Shown here in pieces: positions 1 to 8,041 of a stretch of DNA of 27,016 nucleotides. How positions within the stretch are numbered: the first letter of the stretch is position 1; every line of letters starts with the position of its first letter. A program made the position numbers and the translations under genes. The notes beneath the pieces are model-generated. The model searched no databases. It saw only the letters and a list, made by a program, of their open reading frames with translations, and was not told the DNA's origin. The stretch covers positions 1 to 27,016 of IMG/VR virus record IMGVR_UViG_3300020473_000106; one strand, 5' to 3'. The DNA is from a virus.

Positions 1-1
1 A

Positions 2-106
2 AATCAATACCTGGAAATGGTGGACGCATTACTAGACAAATATCCAGAATTTGTTAGTATTTATTATAGGTACCTTGAAGGTGATAAAATTAAGGCTAGT
101 AAATGA
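2..106 (+). CDS. C-terminal end of an unseen upstream protein (partial)
   Basis: Frame 2 is open from the left edge of the window and ends with TGA at 104-106. It gives about 34 residues rich in Tyr, Leu and Lys, including the segment EFVSIYYRYLEGDKIK. The stop overlaps the next start as ATGA (103-106), the same coupling used through this genome, which supports this being the real end of a gene lying to the left. Nothing in the fragment identifies a family. By position it could be a portal, terminase-associated or other head gene, but that is a guess. Confidence 0.6.
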   Translation, partial: NQYLEMVDALLDKYPEFVSIYYRYLEGDKIKASK

Positions 107-2343
107 ACAGTATTAAGTTATATATTGAGTTAATTGGCAAAGCTTTAAATGGTAATATCAGTCCAAGTGAAGCCTCAGCACTTAAACAATTAGATACATT
201 GATTGAAACTGAGGACAAATTAGATGAAGGTGTATTAGATTTAGAGCAATATTCATGGGCTTTTAGCCCAAGTATAGAAGCTATGATTAATGAGGCAGAA
301 AGCAATCCATTAGAACTTGCGGAAAATTTAGCTAACTTTACACCAACTGAAAAACCAAATATGAGTACCCCAATAAATGATCCTTTACAAGCAATCTCAG
401 GAGTAAAAAATAAAGCCGCAATTATGGATGCTATGACTTTAGATAATCCTGTAGAACAAGCAATTATATTTCAAGCTAATGCAGGATTTGTGCCTAAAAA
501 CATACAAGATAAAGTAAATGAAGCTTTGGCTCCTTTAGAGGAAACTTATTCTTATTTAGACCAAATAGAGGAAAATGTTCGTAATGCTCCTTCCCAAAGC
601 CCTTATCAGTTTAGTGATGAGGAGTGGGAAGAGTTTAGAAATAGAACTCCAAATGGTGTACAAGTTGGGGCTCAATGGTTGGCTTCTATAGGTATGCCAG
701 TATTAGGTGGTGCATTTGGTGGACCAGGTGGTGCAGTTGCTGGAGCAGTAGCGGCCCCTGAATTTCCGATTATTGAAACAATAGAGTTATTTCCTGAGGA
801 TACACAAGATGTTATTTATGCTGGTATGTCACCTTGGATGTTAAGTATATTGGCTTTTATGCAACCTGAAAAATTTAAAAAAGTAGAGGCGAAACAACTC
901 ACTAAGATTAAAGGTGGAGTACTATTAGAACCCACAGTGGAAGAGTTTACAAATGCTAACACAAAAGAAAAAGGTTTAGAATTAGGAAAGAAAGGAAAAA
1001 GAAGTAAGATGTTTAATGACTTTTTCAAAAATGGTGGCTATAAAAAATGGTTACCTTCATCTACAAAAGGTAGAATAGGTCTAGTAGTAGCAGGTGGATT
1101 ATTATTAGGGTCTATATTTGGTGATGATGATGTTGAGCCCACAGTAGAACCTGTAAGTGAGGAAGTATTACCGGAAGAACCTACTACTGTTGATACTATT
1201 GCTGAAACCCAAGATGATACAGGGGGCTTTCAAGGTTCAATAGGTGATACAGCCCAAGAGGAAATAGATAAATGGATGGCTAAAAATGTACCTAATTTAG
1301 ATGATGTAGATTATGGCCAATCAGTATGGACTGTGCCTGATGAAATGGATGTAAGTTATGATTTAGGATTGTGGAATACAGATACAAGTAATACTTATAT
1401 CGGACCTTCAATGAGTGATGATGACTTAAACTATATACAACCTACATTACCAAAAGGTGGTAAGATAAATCCTAATGCGTTAAAGAAATATAATTTTGGT
1501 GCTTTAGGTGAGATACCTTTATTAAGTTATATACAGATAGCCGCTAAGGCAAATAACATACCTTTTAATTTATTGTATGGACAAATAGCAAAAGAAACTT
1601 TTAATACATTTGACCCAACTTCTTTCAATGGAAAAGGTGAAAATAGTTATGGATTAGCCCAGATTAACATGGATGTTTGGGGTGAAGGTAATGAAAACCC
1701 AGCTTCACATATACCAGGGGGTCATGCTTTTATCACACCAGAAATGGCTATGGATCCTAAATTCGCAGTAGATTTTCTTGTGCATAATGTAAAAAGATTA
1801 ACCAATCACTATAGTGATACATGGGATCCAATCGTAGGTATTATAGGTCATAGAGGCGGACCAAGTCATGCAGAGTATTACGCAAGAACAGGTAAATATA
1901 AAACTGATATGGATAAATCTTATATTGATGATATATTTGGATATGCTAATCAATCTAAAATATCTGGTGGTGAAGGATTTGATAGCTTTGAATTTATGAA
2001 TAAATGGAATAACGCAAAGAATACTGGAGTAGGTGCAAGTGCTACATTTACACCAACTGAACCAGAGGCAGTTAATTTATTTATTGATAAATTCATTGAA
2101 GGTAATTTAGGTAGAAAAGCTACAAAAGCCGACTATGATACATGGGCACCACAATTTACTGAAACCGAAAAGAAAATTTTTAATGCAAGTTTAGAAGGAG
2201 ACTATAAAGGCTTAACACTTGGTCAAACATTACAAGAAGGCATGGAAGATACAGGTGAGTTTAAGTTTGTTGATAATAGAAAAAATTATCAAACAGTCCA
2301 AGATTGGATGACCAAAAATGTACTAGGAGTATTTGATATATAA
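103..2343 (+). CDS. Large virion protein with lytic transglycosylase (SLT-like) domain
   Basis: The protein is 746 residues. Residues about 478-610 resemble a soluble lytic transglycosylase: a likely catalytic Glu498 in the sequence AKETF, then YGLAQIN at 516-522, which matches the GLxQ motif, and a GHRGG segment at 582-586. The family cuts the peptidoglycan glycan strand without water; in virions it helps DNA pass the cell wall. Two hydrophobic glycine-rich stretches lie at about 197-219 and 323-340, as expected for a membrane-active ejection protein. A short motif near 390 (WMAKNV) recurs at the C-terminus (WMTKNV). ATG at 103 has AAGG seven bases upstream and overlaps the previous stop. 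Position before the capsid genes fits an internal virion or ejection protein of a short-tailed phage; a tail lysin is the alternative. Confidence 0.75.
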   Translation: MNSIKLYIELIGKALNGNISPSEASALKQLDTLIETEDKLDEGVLDLEQYSWAFSPSIEAMINEAESNPLELAENLANFTPTEKPNMSTPINDPLQAISGVKNKAAIMDAMTLDNPVEQAIIFQANAGFVPKNIQDKVNEALAPLEETYSYLDQIEENVRNAPSQSPYQFSDEEWEEFRNRTPNGVQVGAQWLASIGMPVLGGAFGGPGGAVAGAVAAPEFPIIETIELFPEDTQDVIYAGMSPWMLSILAFMQPEKFKKVEAKQLTKIKGGVLLEPTVEEFTNANTKEKGLELGKKGKRSKMFNDFFKNGGYKKWLPSSTKGRIGLVVAGGLLLGSIFGDDDVEPTVEPVSEEVLPEEPTTVDTIAETQDDTGGFQGSIGDTAQEEIDKWMAKNVPNLDDVDYGQSVWTVPDEMDVSYDLGLWNTDTSNTYIGPSMSDDDLNYIQPTLPKGGKINPNALKKYNFGALGEIPLLSYIQIAAKANNIPFNLLYGQIAKETFNTFDPTSFNGKGENSYGLAQINMDVWGEGNENPASHIPGGHAFITPEMAMDPKFAVDFLVHNVKRLTNHYSDTWDPIVGIIGHRGGPSHAEYYARTGKYKTDMDKSYIDDIFGYANQSKISGGEGFDSFEFMNKWNNAKNTGVGASATFTPTEPEAVNLFIDKFIEGNLGRKATKADYDTWAPQFTETEKKIFNASLEGDYKGLTLGQTLQEGMEDTGEFKFVDNRKNYQTVQDWMTKNVLGVFDI

Positions 2344-3854
2344 TGGTATGGTACGACAAAGAAGGTAGAACTAACCCAACACAAGAAGGTGAGTTTCAAT
2401 ATTCTGGGCCACCAGGTCAAGCTGGTAATCCTGGCTTATCTGCTGAGGAATCAAGAAAAGTATTAGAAGGTTTAGAGGAAAAGCATAGATGGTTTAGATA
2501 TGATAGTGGTTCTTACGGTGTAACAAAAGAGGATAGTCCACCTGAAAATGCTACCTTTGTAGATGAATTACCTGAGTTTCAAGATGCAGTAGAGGCTGGT
2601 ACAGATTTCTCAACTGATACTTTTGTGGATTCTGGCTCAGTTATTTCAGAAGCAACAAACCCAACAGGTGCAAATAATAGTCCTGAGGGTGGTAATGATG
2701 GTAGCGAAACTCCTACTCAAAATACAAATACAGAAGGTTCAGAAAACCCAGCACTAAAACAATTACCTCAAGGATCTAAAATTATTAAAGTAGGTGATGA
2801 ATACAGAATAGTATTAGAATTTAGCGATGGTCTAGGTGCCGCTTGGTATGATATGACTTCAGTTCAATGGGCTAATCTAGGTAGTCCTAATGCAGATGAA
2901 GTTTTAAATTTAGATAGTTTTATAGGTAAATATGGTGACTTTTATTTTGGTAACTTAAATGAAATAGAAGTAAATGGTGATGTGGCTTGGAAAGAAATGA
3001 CTAAATCTATCTTTGCTGAATATGGACAATATGTACCTTTAGATAATCTTGAATTAAAACGAATGGTAATGCAGGCTTACTTAGAAGGCTGGGACGGTGA
3101 GCAAACTAAACAAGCTTATAAGAATACAAATTATTACAATGCTATGACCGAACAAGCAAGGGCATTTAAAAATATGTCCACTGCTGAACAAGCCGCTGAA
3201 ATTGAGAGAACCCAATATAAAATGTTAGCCCATCATATCTATGAATATGGTGAAAATCCAAGTGATGGTATTACAAGTTTCTTAGCGGATGCTACAAAAG
3301 TAGCTAAAGGTGAAATAGGTTTAGATGGTGCATACTTTAATATTACTTCTAATGCAGAAGCCGTAGAAGGTAGTTCAGCACATAGGAGATTAAGTGACCA
3401 AGCTGAAGCTAAAAATAAAGCTTTAGGTGAGGCACAAGGTTGGTTAGCTAGAGTATTGGATGCACATAACACTTATCTTGGTAATCATATAGCAGTGGAT
3501 AATTCTCATTATGATAGTATTGCACAAAACTTAACTACCGGTGTAACTGATTGGAATACAGAATTGGCCGCTATACAAAATGCTTCAGCTTCTATACATA
3601 AGAATAAAGATCCTTTATTAACTTGGAATCAATATTCATCTGGTGCTAAAGGTGTAGTAAAAGGTGCATTAGAAATAGAAAACATAGCCAGTGATGATAG
3701 CTTATTAAATAAAATTTTAAGTGAGGAATTATCAGGAAAAGATTTAGATAAAGCTATAAGAGCCGATAGTAGATTTTTAAATACAGTAAGAGCAAAAGAT
3801 GAATTAACCTCTAGTATTAATTCATTAGGTAAAAGTATGGGGTTTGAAACATAA
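2343..3854 (+). CDS. Putative internal virion protein
   Basis: The protein has 503 residues and no catalytic motif that I recognise. The N-terminus has a short collagen-like stretch (GPPGQAGNPG), then an acidic Ser/Thr/Asn-rich linker to about residue 140. The C-terminal two thirds is Ala-, Gln- and Glu-rich and mostly helical in character. The segment around 245-285 (LEGWDGEQTKQAYKNTNYY onward) recalls helical repeats in actinophage internal virion proteins, from memory of that family. ATG overlaps the preceding stop as TAATG, with AGGAG 13 bases upstream, so translation is probably coupled. The setting between the transglycosylase protein and another structural-type protein suggests a virion role. 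No specific function can be assigned. Confidence 0.55.
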   Translation: MVWYDKEGRTNPTQEGEFQYSGPPGQAGNPGLSAEESRKVLEGLEEKHRWFRYDSGSYGVTKEDSPPENATFVDELPEFQDAVEAGTDFSTDTFVDSGSVISEATNPTGANNSPEGGNDGSETPTQNTNTEGSENPALKQLPQGSKIIKVGDEYRIVLEFSDGLGAAWYDMTSVQWANLGSPNADEVLNLDSFIGKYGDFYFGNLNEIEVNGDVAWKEMTKSIFAEYGQYVPLDNLELKRMVMQAYLEGWDGEQTKQAYKNTNYYNAMTEQARAFKNMSTAEQAAEIERTQYKMLAHHIYEYGENPSDGITSFLADATKVAKGEIGLDGAYFNITSNAEAVEGSSAHRRLSDQAEAKNKALGEAQGWLARVLDAHNTYLGNHIAVDNSHYDSIAQNLTTGVTDWNTELAAIQNASASIHKNKDPLLTWNQYSSGAKGVVKGALEIENIASDDSLLNKILSEELSGKDLDKAIRADSRFLNTVRAKDELTSSINSLGKSMGFET

Positions 3855-4738
3855 TGGCATTAATAGATACAGACTGGATAAAACAAATTATAGATAGAAA
3901 TCCATGGTTACAAAACTTTGGTTCTGATTTTATTAACTCTTTAATTAATGACATTGTGCTAGAAGGTATTACTGAACCAACAGAGATATTAGATATAGTA
4001 AGAACAACCCCAGCCTATCAAGCTAGGTTTCCAGGTTTAATAGAAAGACAAACAAAAGGTTTAGCTCCAATGAGTGAAGCTGAATATATCCAATATGAAA
4101 CATCAGTTTATGGTATTTTAAATAGTTATGGTGTAGCTGATGTATTTGCAGATGGTGGTATAAGTGGTGAAAGTTTTAAAAATAAAATAAAAGATTTAGT
4201 AGCTGGAGATGTGTCAGCCCAAGAGTTTTCAGCAAGAATGGATAGAGGTTATGCGGCAGTCGTAGATAACATAGATGAGGTATCATCACAATTTAGACAA
4301 TTTTATGGTACAGAACTACAGGAATCAGACTTACTTGCTTACTTCTTAGACCCTAGTATTGGAATCCAAATTATTGAGGATCAAGTAGCTACGGCACAAA
4401 TAGGTGCTTCAGCTCAAAAATTTGGATTGAATATTACACAAACTTTCGCAGAGAAATTAGAGGACTTCGGTGTAACAGAACAATTAGCAAGACAAGGTTT
4501 TGCAGAAGCAGCCAGAGAACAGGAGTCCTTGACAAAGCTGGCTAATATCCATAGAATTAATCCATTGAGTGATGAACAAATATCAGATTATATATTTCAT
4601 GAGGATAGTAATGTTGCGGCACAACGAAAACAGATTTTCGACACCGCATTATCAGAGTTTCAAGCTGGTGGGGCCTCTCGGCTTAACCAAAAAGGCGGTA
4701 TCGCCGGATTGGGTAGGACACAAAGAGGTGGCTACTAG
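3854..4738 (+). CDS. Putative internal/minor virion protein of actinophage type
   Basis: The protein has 294 residues and starts by a TAATG overlap with its neighbour. The run TPAYQARFPGLIERQ near residue 55 with SEAEYIQYE near 75, YFLDPSIGIQIIEDQ near 160 and a Gly/Arg-rich end (GRTQRGGY) match a family I recall from actinobacterial and marine phages, usually next to structural genes, where the C-terminus likewise ends in a Gly-rich segment closing on Tyr or Phe. That recollection is established knowledge at best and cannot be checked here. The role in the particle is unknown; an internal or head-to-tail protein is likely. The last 25 codons are clearly more G+C-rich than the rest of the gene. 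Confidence 0.55.
   Translation: MALIDTDWIKQIIDRNPWLQNFGSDFINSLINDIVLEGITEPTEILDIVRTTPAYQARFPGLIERQTKGLAPMSEAEYIQYETSVYGILNSYGVADVFADGGISGESFKNKIKDLVAGDVSAQEFSARMDRGYAAVVDNIDEVSSQFRQFYGTELQESDLLAYFLDPSIGIQIIEDQVATAQIGASAQKFGLNITQTFAEKLEDFGVTEQLARQGFAEAAREQESLTKLANIHRINPLSDEQISDYIFHEDSNVAAQRKQIFDTALSEFQAGGASRLNQKGGIAGLGRTQRGGY
4529..4557 (+). promoter_or_regulatory. Candidate sigma70-like promoter for the capsid operon
   Basis: TTGACA at 4529-4534, a 17-base spacer and TAGAAT at 4552-4557 match the sigma70/sigmaA consensus at 11 of 12 positions with ideal spacing. It lies inside the preceding coding region, about 265 bases upstream of the scaffold start, and would give an extra transcript for scaffold, zinc-ribbon and capsid genes, which are needed in high amounts. 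Chance occurrence cannot be excluded. Confidence 0.4.
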
Positions 4739-4823
4739 ATGAAAAAGGTAACCCAGAACCTAAATCTGGCGAAGCGATTCCCTATTGGAAACTCCAACCA
4801 ATAGGCGTAACAGGAGGAAAAAT
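4739..4823 (+). other. Non-coding leader or out-of-frame coding relic before the scaffold gene
   Basis: Between the stop of the preceding gene and the scaffold start lie 85 bases of higher G+C. Two readings exist. An ATG directly after the stop (4739) opens a 21-codon ORF ending at 4804 without a Shine-Dalgarno site. In another frame, open from 4717 to the TGA at 4825-4827, the translation looks protein-like (for example DEKGNPEPKSGEAIPYW) and ends in an ATGA overlap with the scaffold start, but it has no start codon. It would need a -1 shift out of the preceding gene. Confidence 0.35.
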
Positions 4824-5432
4824 ATGAGTAAATTTGAGGAACTTATCAAGGAAATCAAAGCAGGAAACATAGATGCAGTGGATCAATTAGAATCCGAGTT
4901 TAGTGGTTCAGCACTAAGAGAAAAAGCTGAAAAGGCAGGAGAGCTACAAGCCCAGGTAGAGGCGCTTGCCCCCTTTGCTAAAGAAGCCAAAATAAAAGAG
5001 CTTCAAAGTAATCTACCCGACAAATATGCAAATATGCAATTAACTGCGGATGACTTGAAAGATGTGAATCCTTCAGATATTACCCTTGAAACCCTCATTG
5101 TAAAGGCTGAAATCAAGAACCAACAACAAGAACAGTTTTTGGCTCAGGCTGCAACTGCGGCTGGATTTGAGTCCGTTGAGGCGTATCAAAGTGCATTAGA
5201 TAGTGTTAGACCCGAGCCTTCGGTATCACAACCTGAGGCCCTTAGCGACATGGAGACTGTTGCAAGTGCGGTTACTAATACTTCTGCAGGTCAACCAGAC
5301 AACACAGTTGATACAAGAAAGATGGCAAGGGAAGTATATTCAGAAGCAAAGGATGGAGGCAAAGCCCACGATTATGCAATGGGTGAAGCCCTAGAAGCCT
5401 TATTTGACAACCAAGTTAATCGGGAGACATAA
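4824..5432 (+). CDS. Putative capsid scaffolding protein
   Basis: The start is set at ATG 4824 because AGGAGG lies at 4812-4817, six bases upstream; an earlier in-frame ATG at 4785 has no ribosome site and would add a basic stretch unlike the rest. The resulting 202-residue protein is acidic, rich in Glu, Gln and Ala, and largely helical, with no catalytic motif. A central predicted coiled-coil-like segment (EKAEKAGELQAQVEALAPF, about residues 31-50) and the position just before the major capsid gene are typical of scaffold proteins that shape the procapsid and then leave. The identification rests on composition and context only. Confidence 0.6.
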   Translation: MSKFEELIKEIKAGNIDAVDQLESEFSGSALREKAEKAGELQAQVEALAPFAKEAKIKELQSNLPDKYANMQLTADDLKDVNPSDITLETLIVKAEIKNQQQEQFLAQAATAAGFESVEAYQSALDSVRPEPSVSQPEALSDMETVASAVTNTSAGQPDNTVDTRKMAREVYSEAKDGGKAHDYAMGEALEALFDNQVNRET

Positions 5433-5434
5433 CT

Positions 5435-5725
5435 TTGACAGATAGGACTTGCCAATATTGTTTCGCTATACAGAACCATAACCGGAATTTTTGTACAGAG
5501 TGTACAATGGTTATAGATACTGTGGTGTTGAATATTGCACCTTCGGCAACGCCGTCAATAAAAAATAGTATACCGCCCAGGGGTTCAAATAACTCTTGGG
5601 AAAAGGGGACTAGGACAGATGATAGGGGAGTACCTTATCTTGACAAAAACCTAGACCCTGTTAAGATGGGTGAGAAGTTCAATAAATATGACTACGAGCC
5701 CAAACCAATTAAAGTAACAACTTAA
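5435..5725 (+). CDS. Zinc-ribbon protein between scaffold and capsid genes
   Basis: The protein has 96 residues and a TTG start with GGGAG eight bases upstream, two bases after the scaffold stop. Cys6 and Cys9 (CQYC) pair with Cys20 and Cys23 (CTEC), giving CX2C-X10-CX2C, a classic zinc-ribbon layout. The remainder is polar and Pro/Lys-rich with no recognised domain; the last segment (NKYDYEPKPIKVTT) is basic. Possible roles are a small structural or assembly factor or a nucleic-acid-binding regulator; nothing decides between them. The same Cys spacing recurs in a mini-gene at 26105-26203 on the other strand. Confidence 0.65.
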   Translation: MTDRTCQYCFAIQNHNRNFCTECTMVIDTVVLNIAPSATPSIKNSIPPRGSNNSWEKGTRTDDRGVPYLDKNLDPVKMGEKFNKYDYEPKPIKVTT

Positions 5726-5737
5726 AGGAGAAATAAA

Positions 5738-6850
5738 GTGGCAACACAAACAGGAACAAGAAGGACCTATGATTCCACAGTCGGCGTAAAGCTAGACATG
5801 GAAGACGCCATTCATTTAATTTCCCCATTCGATGTGCCTTTTCTTGGAACTTACGGTGCCCAAGGTGGGTCTGCTTTCGCTTCAGAATCCACTTCTAGTA
5901 AAAAAGTCGAATGGCTAGAGGACGAATTAGTCCCAGCTTCAGACAAGGTAAACATGGGATCCAACATCAATAACTCCGCTACAACTCTTGTAGTTGATAA
6001 TGGAGCTTATTTCAAAGTTGGTGACCTTATCAGAGTTGATGATGAGTTAATGGCAGTTTCTGCTGTTTCATCAAATAACCTCACAATTTCAAGAGGTTAT
6101 GGCGACAGTACTGCTGCCGCTCACAACGATGACGCTGATGTCTTTATCTTAGGAACAATCCCTGTTGAAGGTGCTGATCCAGTATCAGGTATCAACAACC
6201 AGAGAACTTCTTTGTATAACATGACACAGATATACCAAGATGAACTAGAAGTAACTCGTTCAGAGGAAAAAGCAGCCAAATACGGTGTAAGTTCTGAAAT
6301 CGCATACCAAGGTGGTAAGAGATTAAAAGAAGCGGCTGTTAAATTAGAACAAAATATTATTCTCGGTTCAAGAAACGAGGATACATCCAACAAGAAAAGG
6401 TCTATGGGTGGACTTGACTATTTCATTACAAGTAATGTAGATAGCTCAACAAACGCATTAACCTTAGCAAAAATCAACGACCAAATGCAGGCTAGTTTCA
6501 ATGCTGGTGGTAATGTAGATATATTGGTAGTTGGTGGTACACAAAAGAGAAAAATCAATCTCTTTGATTCCGATGATATTCGTTTTTCACAAGATGAAAA
6601 CATCAGAGGTGCCGTTGTGGATTATCTCGACCTTGACTTTGGTAGAGTATATATAATGTTAGATAGATGGGTACCATCAGATATGTTATTTGGGTTAGAA
6701 ACTCAATACATTAACATGGTGTGGTTCGATACCTTTTTCATGGAAGCACTAGCTAAAACTGGTGACAGACAACAGTACCAACTCGTTGGGGAATGTTCGA
6801 TGAAGGTTAAAAACCAGAAAGCTCATTTTAAATTTAACGCCTTAACATAA
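5738..6850 (+). CDS. Major capsid protein, DUF5309/SU10-like (HK97 fold)
   Basis: The 370-residue protein starts at GTG with a strong AAAGGAG seven bases upstream, fitting high expression. The N-terminal segment (ISPFDVPFLGTYG at 29-41), the region EVTRSEEKAAKYG near 176-188, the helix around EAAVKLEQNIILGS and the C-terminal strands (LDFGRVYIMLDRWVP, then QLVGECSMKVKNQKAHF) match, from memory, the DUF5309 capsid family of SU10-like phages, which has the HK97 fold. Residues 78-139 look like an inserted beta domain with the motif RGYGDSTAAAH; related modules occur in the proteins at 7160-8041 and 8034-9599. A weak extra promoter (TTGACA, 16 bases, TAAGAT at 5662) lies upstream. Confidence 0.85.
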   Translation: MATQTGTRRTYDSTVGVKLDMEDAIHLISPFDVPFLGTYGAQGGSAFASESTSSKKVEWLEDELVPASDKVNMGSNINNSATTLVVDNGAYFKVGDLIRVDDELMAVSAVSSNNLTISRGYGDSTAAAHNDDADVFILGTIPVEGADPVSGINNQRTSLYNMTQIYQDELEVTRSEEKAAKYGVSSEIAYQGGKRLKEAAVKLEQNIILGSRNEDTSNKKRSMGGLDYFITSNVDSSTNALTLAKINDQMQASFNAGGNVDILVVGGTQKRKINLFDSDDIRFSQDENIRGAVVDYLDLDFGRVYIMLDRWVPSDMLFGLETQYINMVWFDTFFMEALAKTGDRQQYQLVGECSMKVKNQKAHFKFNALT

Positions 6851-6861
6851 GGAATTAGATT

Positions 6862-6948
6862 ATGGGAGTAGTAAGAGGAACTATAAGTAGCTACAGCGAT
6901 GTATCTACTGGTTCCTCTACTCCCGATGAAACTGAGGAAGAGGAATAA
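6862..6948 (+). CDS. Small acidic protein, 28 residues
   Basis: An ATG with AAGGAA seven bases upstream, 11 bases after the capsid stop, opens a 28-codon ORF with a basic start (MGVVRGTISSYS) and an acidic tail (DETEEEE). It ends in a TAATG overlap with the next gene at 6948, the same joint used by its neighbours. Spacing, ribosome site and coupling support a real gene missed by length cut-offs. Function is unknown; position after the capsid gene could suit a small decoration or head-completion factor, or a leader that couples translation. Confidence 0.6.
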   Translation: MGVVRGTISSYSDVSTGSSTPDETEEEE

Positions 6949-7160
6949 TGGAAACCAAAGTAAATCTAGGTCAAATTCTACAAGGTGGTTTAGCCGCTTT
7001 AGTTGGTTGGTTGTTTAAAACAGTTAATGACCTTCAACAAGAAGTAGCAACATTAAAAGCACAAGTACAGGCTTATCAAGATAGTATTGCAGGATTCAAT
7101 CAAAACTTAACAATTATTGAGGAAGTAATTCGAGAAATACTATTTAAAGTAGGTGGATAA
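6948..7160 (+). CDS. Small membrane-anchored coiled-coil protein
   Basis: The protein has 70 residues. A hydrophobic segment at about 12-24 (GGLAALVGWLF) is followed by a heptad-like coiled coil at about 25-65 (VNDLQQEVATLKAQVQAYQ). Both ends join neighbours by TAATG overlaps. Proteins of this shape occur among phage head, tail-chaperone and lysis factors; a role in the head or neck is suggested by position alone. No family is recognised. Confidence 0.6.
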   Translation: METKVNLGQILQGGLAALVGWLFKTVNDLQQEVATLKAQVQAYQDSIAGFNQNLTIIEEVIREILFKVGG

Positions 7161-8041
7161 TGGCTGCCGCTAGTACAGTAATAAACCGAATAACTAAAGC
7201 TTTTAATAGGCATGACAATGCAGATATATTGGCTGTGTCTATGAATAGCAGTACAACCTCATTAACTTATACTGGGATCTTACCTGCATGGGGACCAGGT
7301 ACAGTAATAGAAGTAGAGGAAGAATTAATGATGGTTCAAACTGTGGATACTACTTTAAAAACAGCTACAGTTATAAGGGGTTGGTTAGGTACAACTGCCG
7401 CAAGTCATAATTCAAATCTACCTATCTATGTTAACCCAAGAGTTTCAAGAGATGATATTTTAAACCTATTCAATGATTGTTTAACAGCAGTATTTCCAGC
7501 TATCTATAAGGTAAGTACAACTACTGCCTCTTATGATACTAATACTATTGGATATAATGTACCATCGGATGTGTCTAAAATATTATCAATAACTTACCAA
7601 TTAAATTCAACAGCAGAACAATGGGAACAAATTGGTGATTATGAATTAGTACAAAATTTAGCAACCAGTGATTTTGCGGGCGGTAATGCAGTCATGATAA
7701 GAAAATCTTTACCATCCTCAGCAAGTATTAGAATTACATACGCCTCACCTTTCACAAGATTTACTGCGGAATCAAATGATATGACTAGCCATGCAGGATT
7801 AGAGGAATACATGACGGATCTTTTATTCTACTTCTCTATGAATAGATTAATGGTTCAAGAGGAATTAGAAAATACCCAAAAGAAAAATGCACAACAACAC
7901 CAAAGAGCCCAGGAATCACCTGCCTTTTTATCAGTAAGAACTGGTGAGTGGTTCCAAGCAAGATTTGAGGAATTGTTGCAAGATTGTAAAAACCGACTAC
8001 ACTTAGAAAATAAACCATTTATAATGAGCAGATATGGCTAG
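7160..8041 (+). CDS. Putative head-tail connector or neck protein
   Basis: The protein has 293 residues. Residues about 29-92 form a beta-type module (EVEEELMMVQ then RGWLGTTAASH at 73-83) related to the insert of the major capsid protein and the start of the fibre at 8034. The rest begins with a helical segment (RDDILNLFNDCLTAVFPAIY, about 97-116) and ends with a long, polar helical region containing QKKNAQQHQRAQE. Its place after the capsid gene and before the fibre genes, and this mixed beta/helical plan, suggest a connector or adaptor joining head to tail. I do not recognise a named family. The stop overlaps the next start by eight bases. Confidence 0.5.
   Translation: MAAASTVINRITKAFNRHDNADILAVSMNSSTTSLTYTGILPAWGPGTVIEVEEELMMVQTVDTTLKTATVIRGWLGTTAASHNSNLPIYVNPRVSRDDILNLFNDCLTAVFPAIYKVSTTTASYDTNTIGYNVPSDVSKILSITYQLNSTAEQWEQIGDYELVQNLATSDFAGGNAVMIRKSLPSSASIRITYASPFTRFTAESNDMTSHAGLEEYMTDLLFYFSMNRLMVQEELENTQKKNAQQHQRAQESPAFLSVRTGEWFQARFEELLQDCKNRLHLENKPFIMSRYG

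Noticed and set aside
5640-5667. TTGACA, 16 bases, TAAGAT upstream of the capsid gene
   Set aside because: The -10 box matches only 4 of 6 bases; kept as a remark in the capsid entry and not called.
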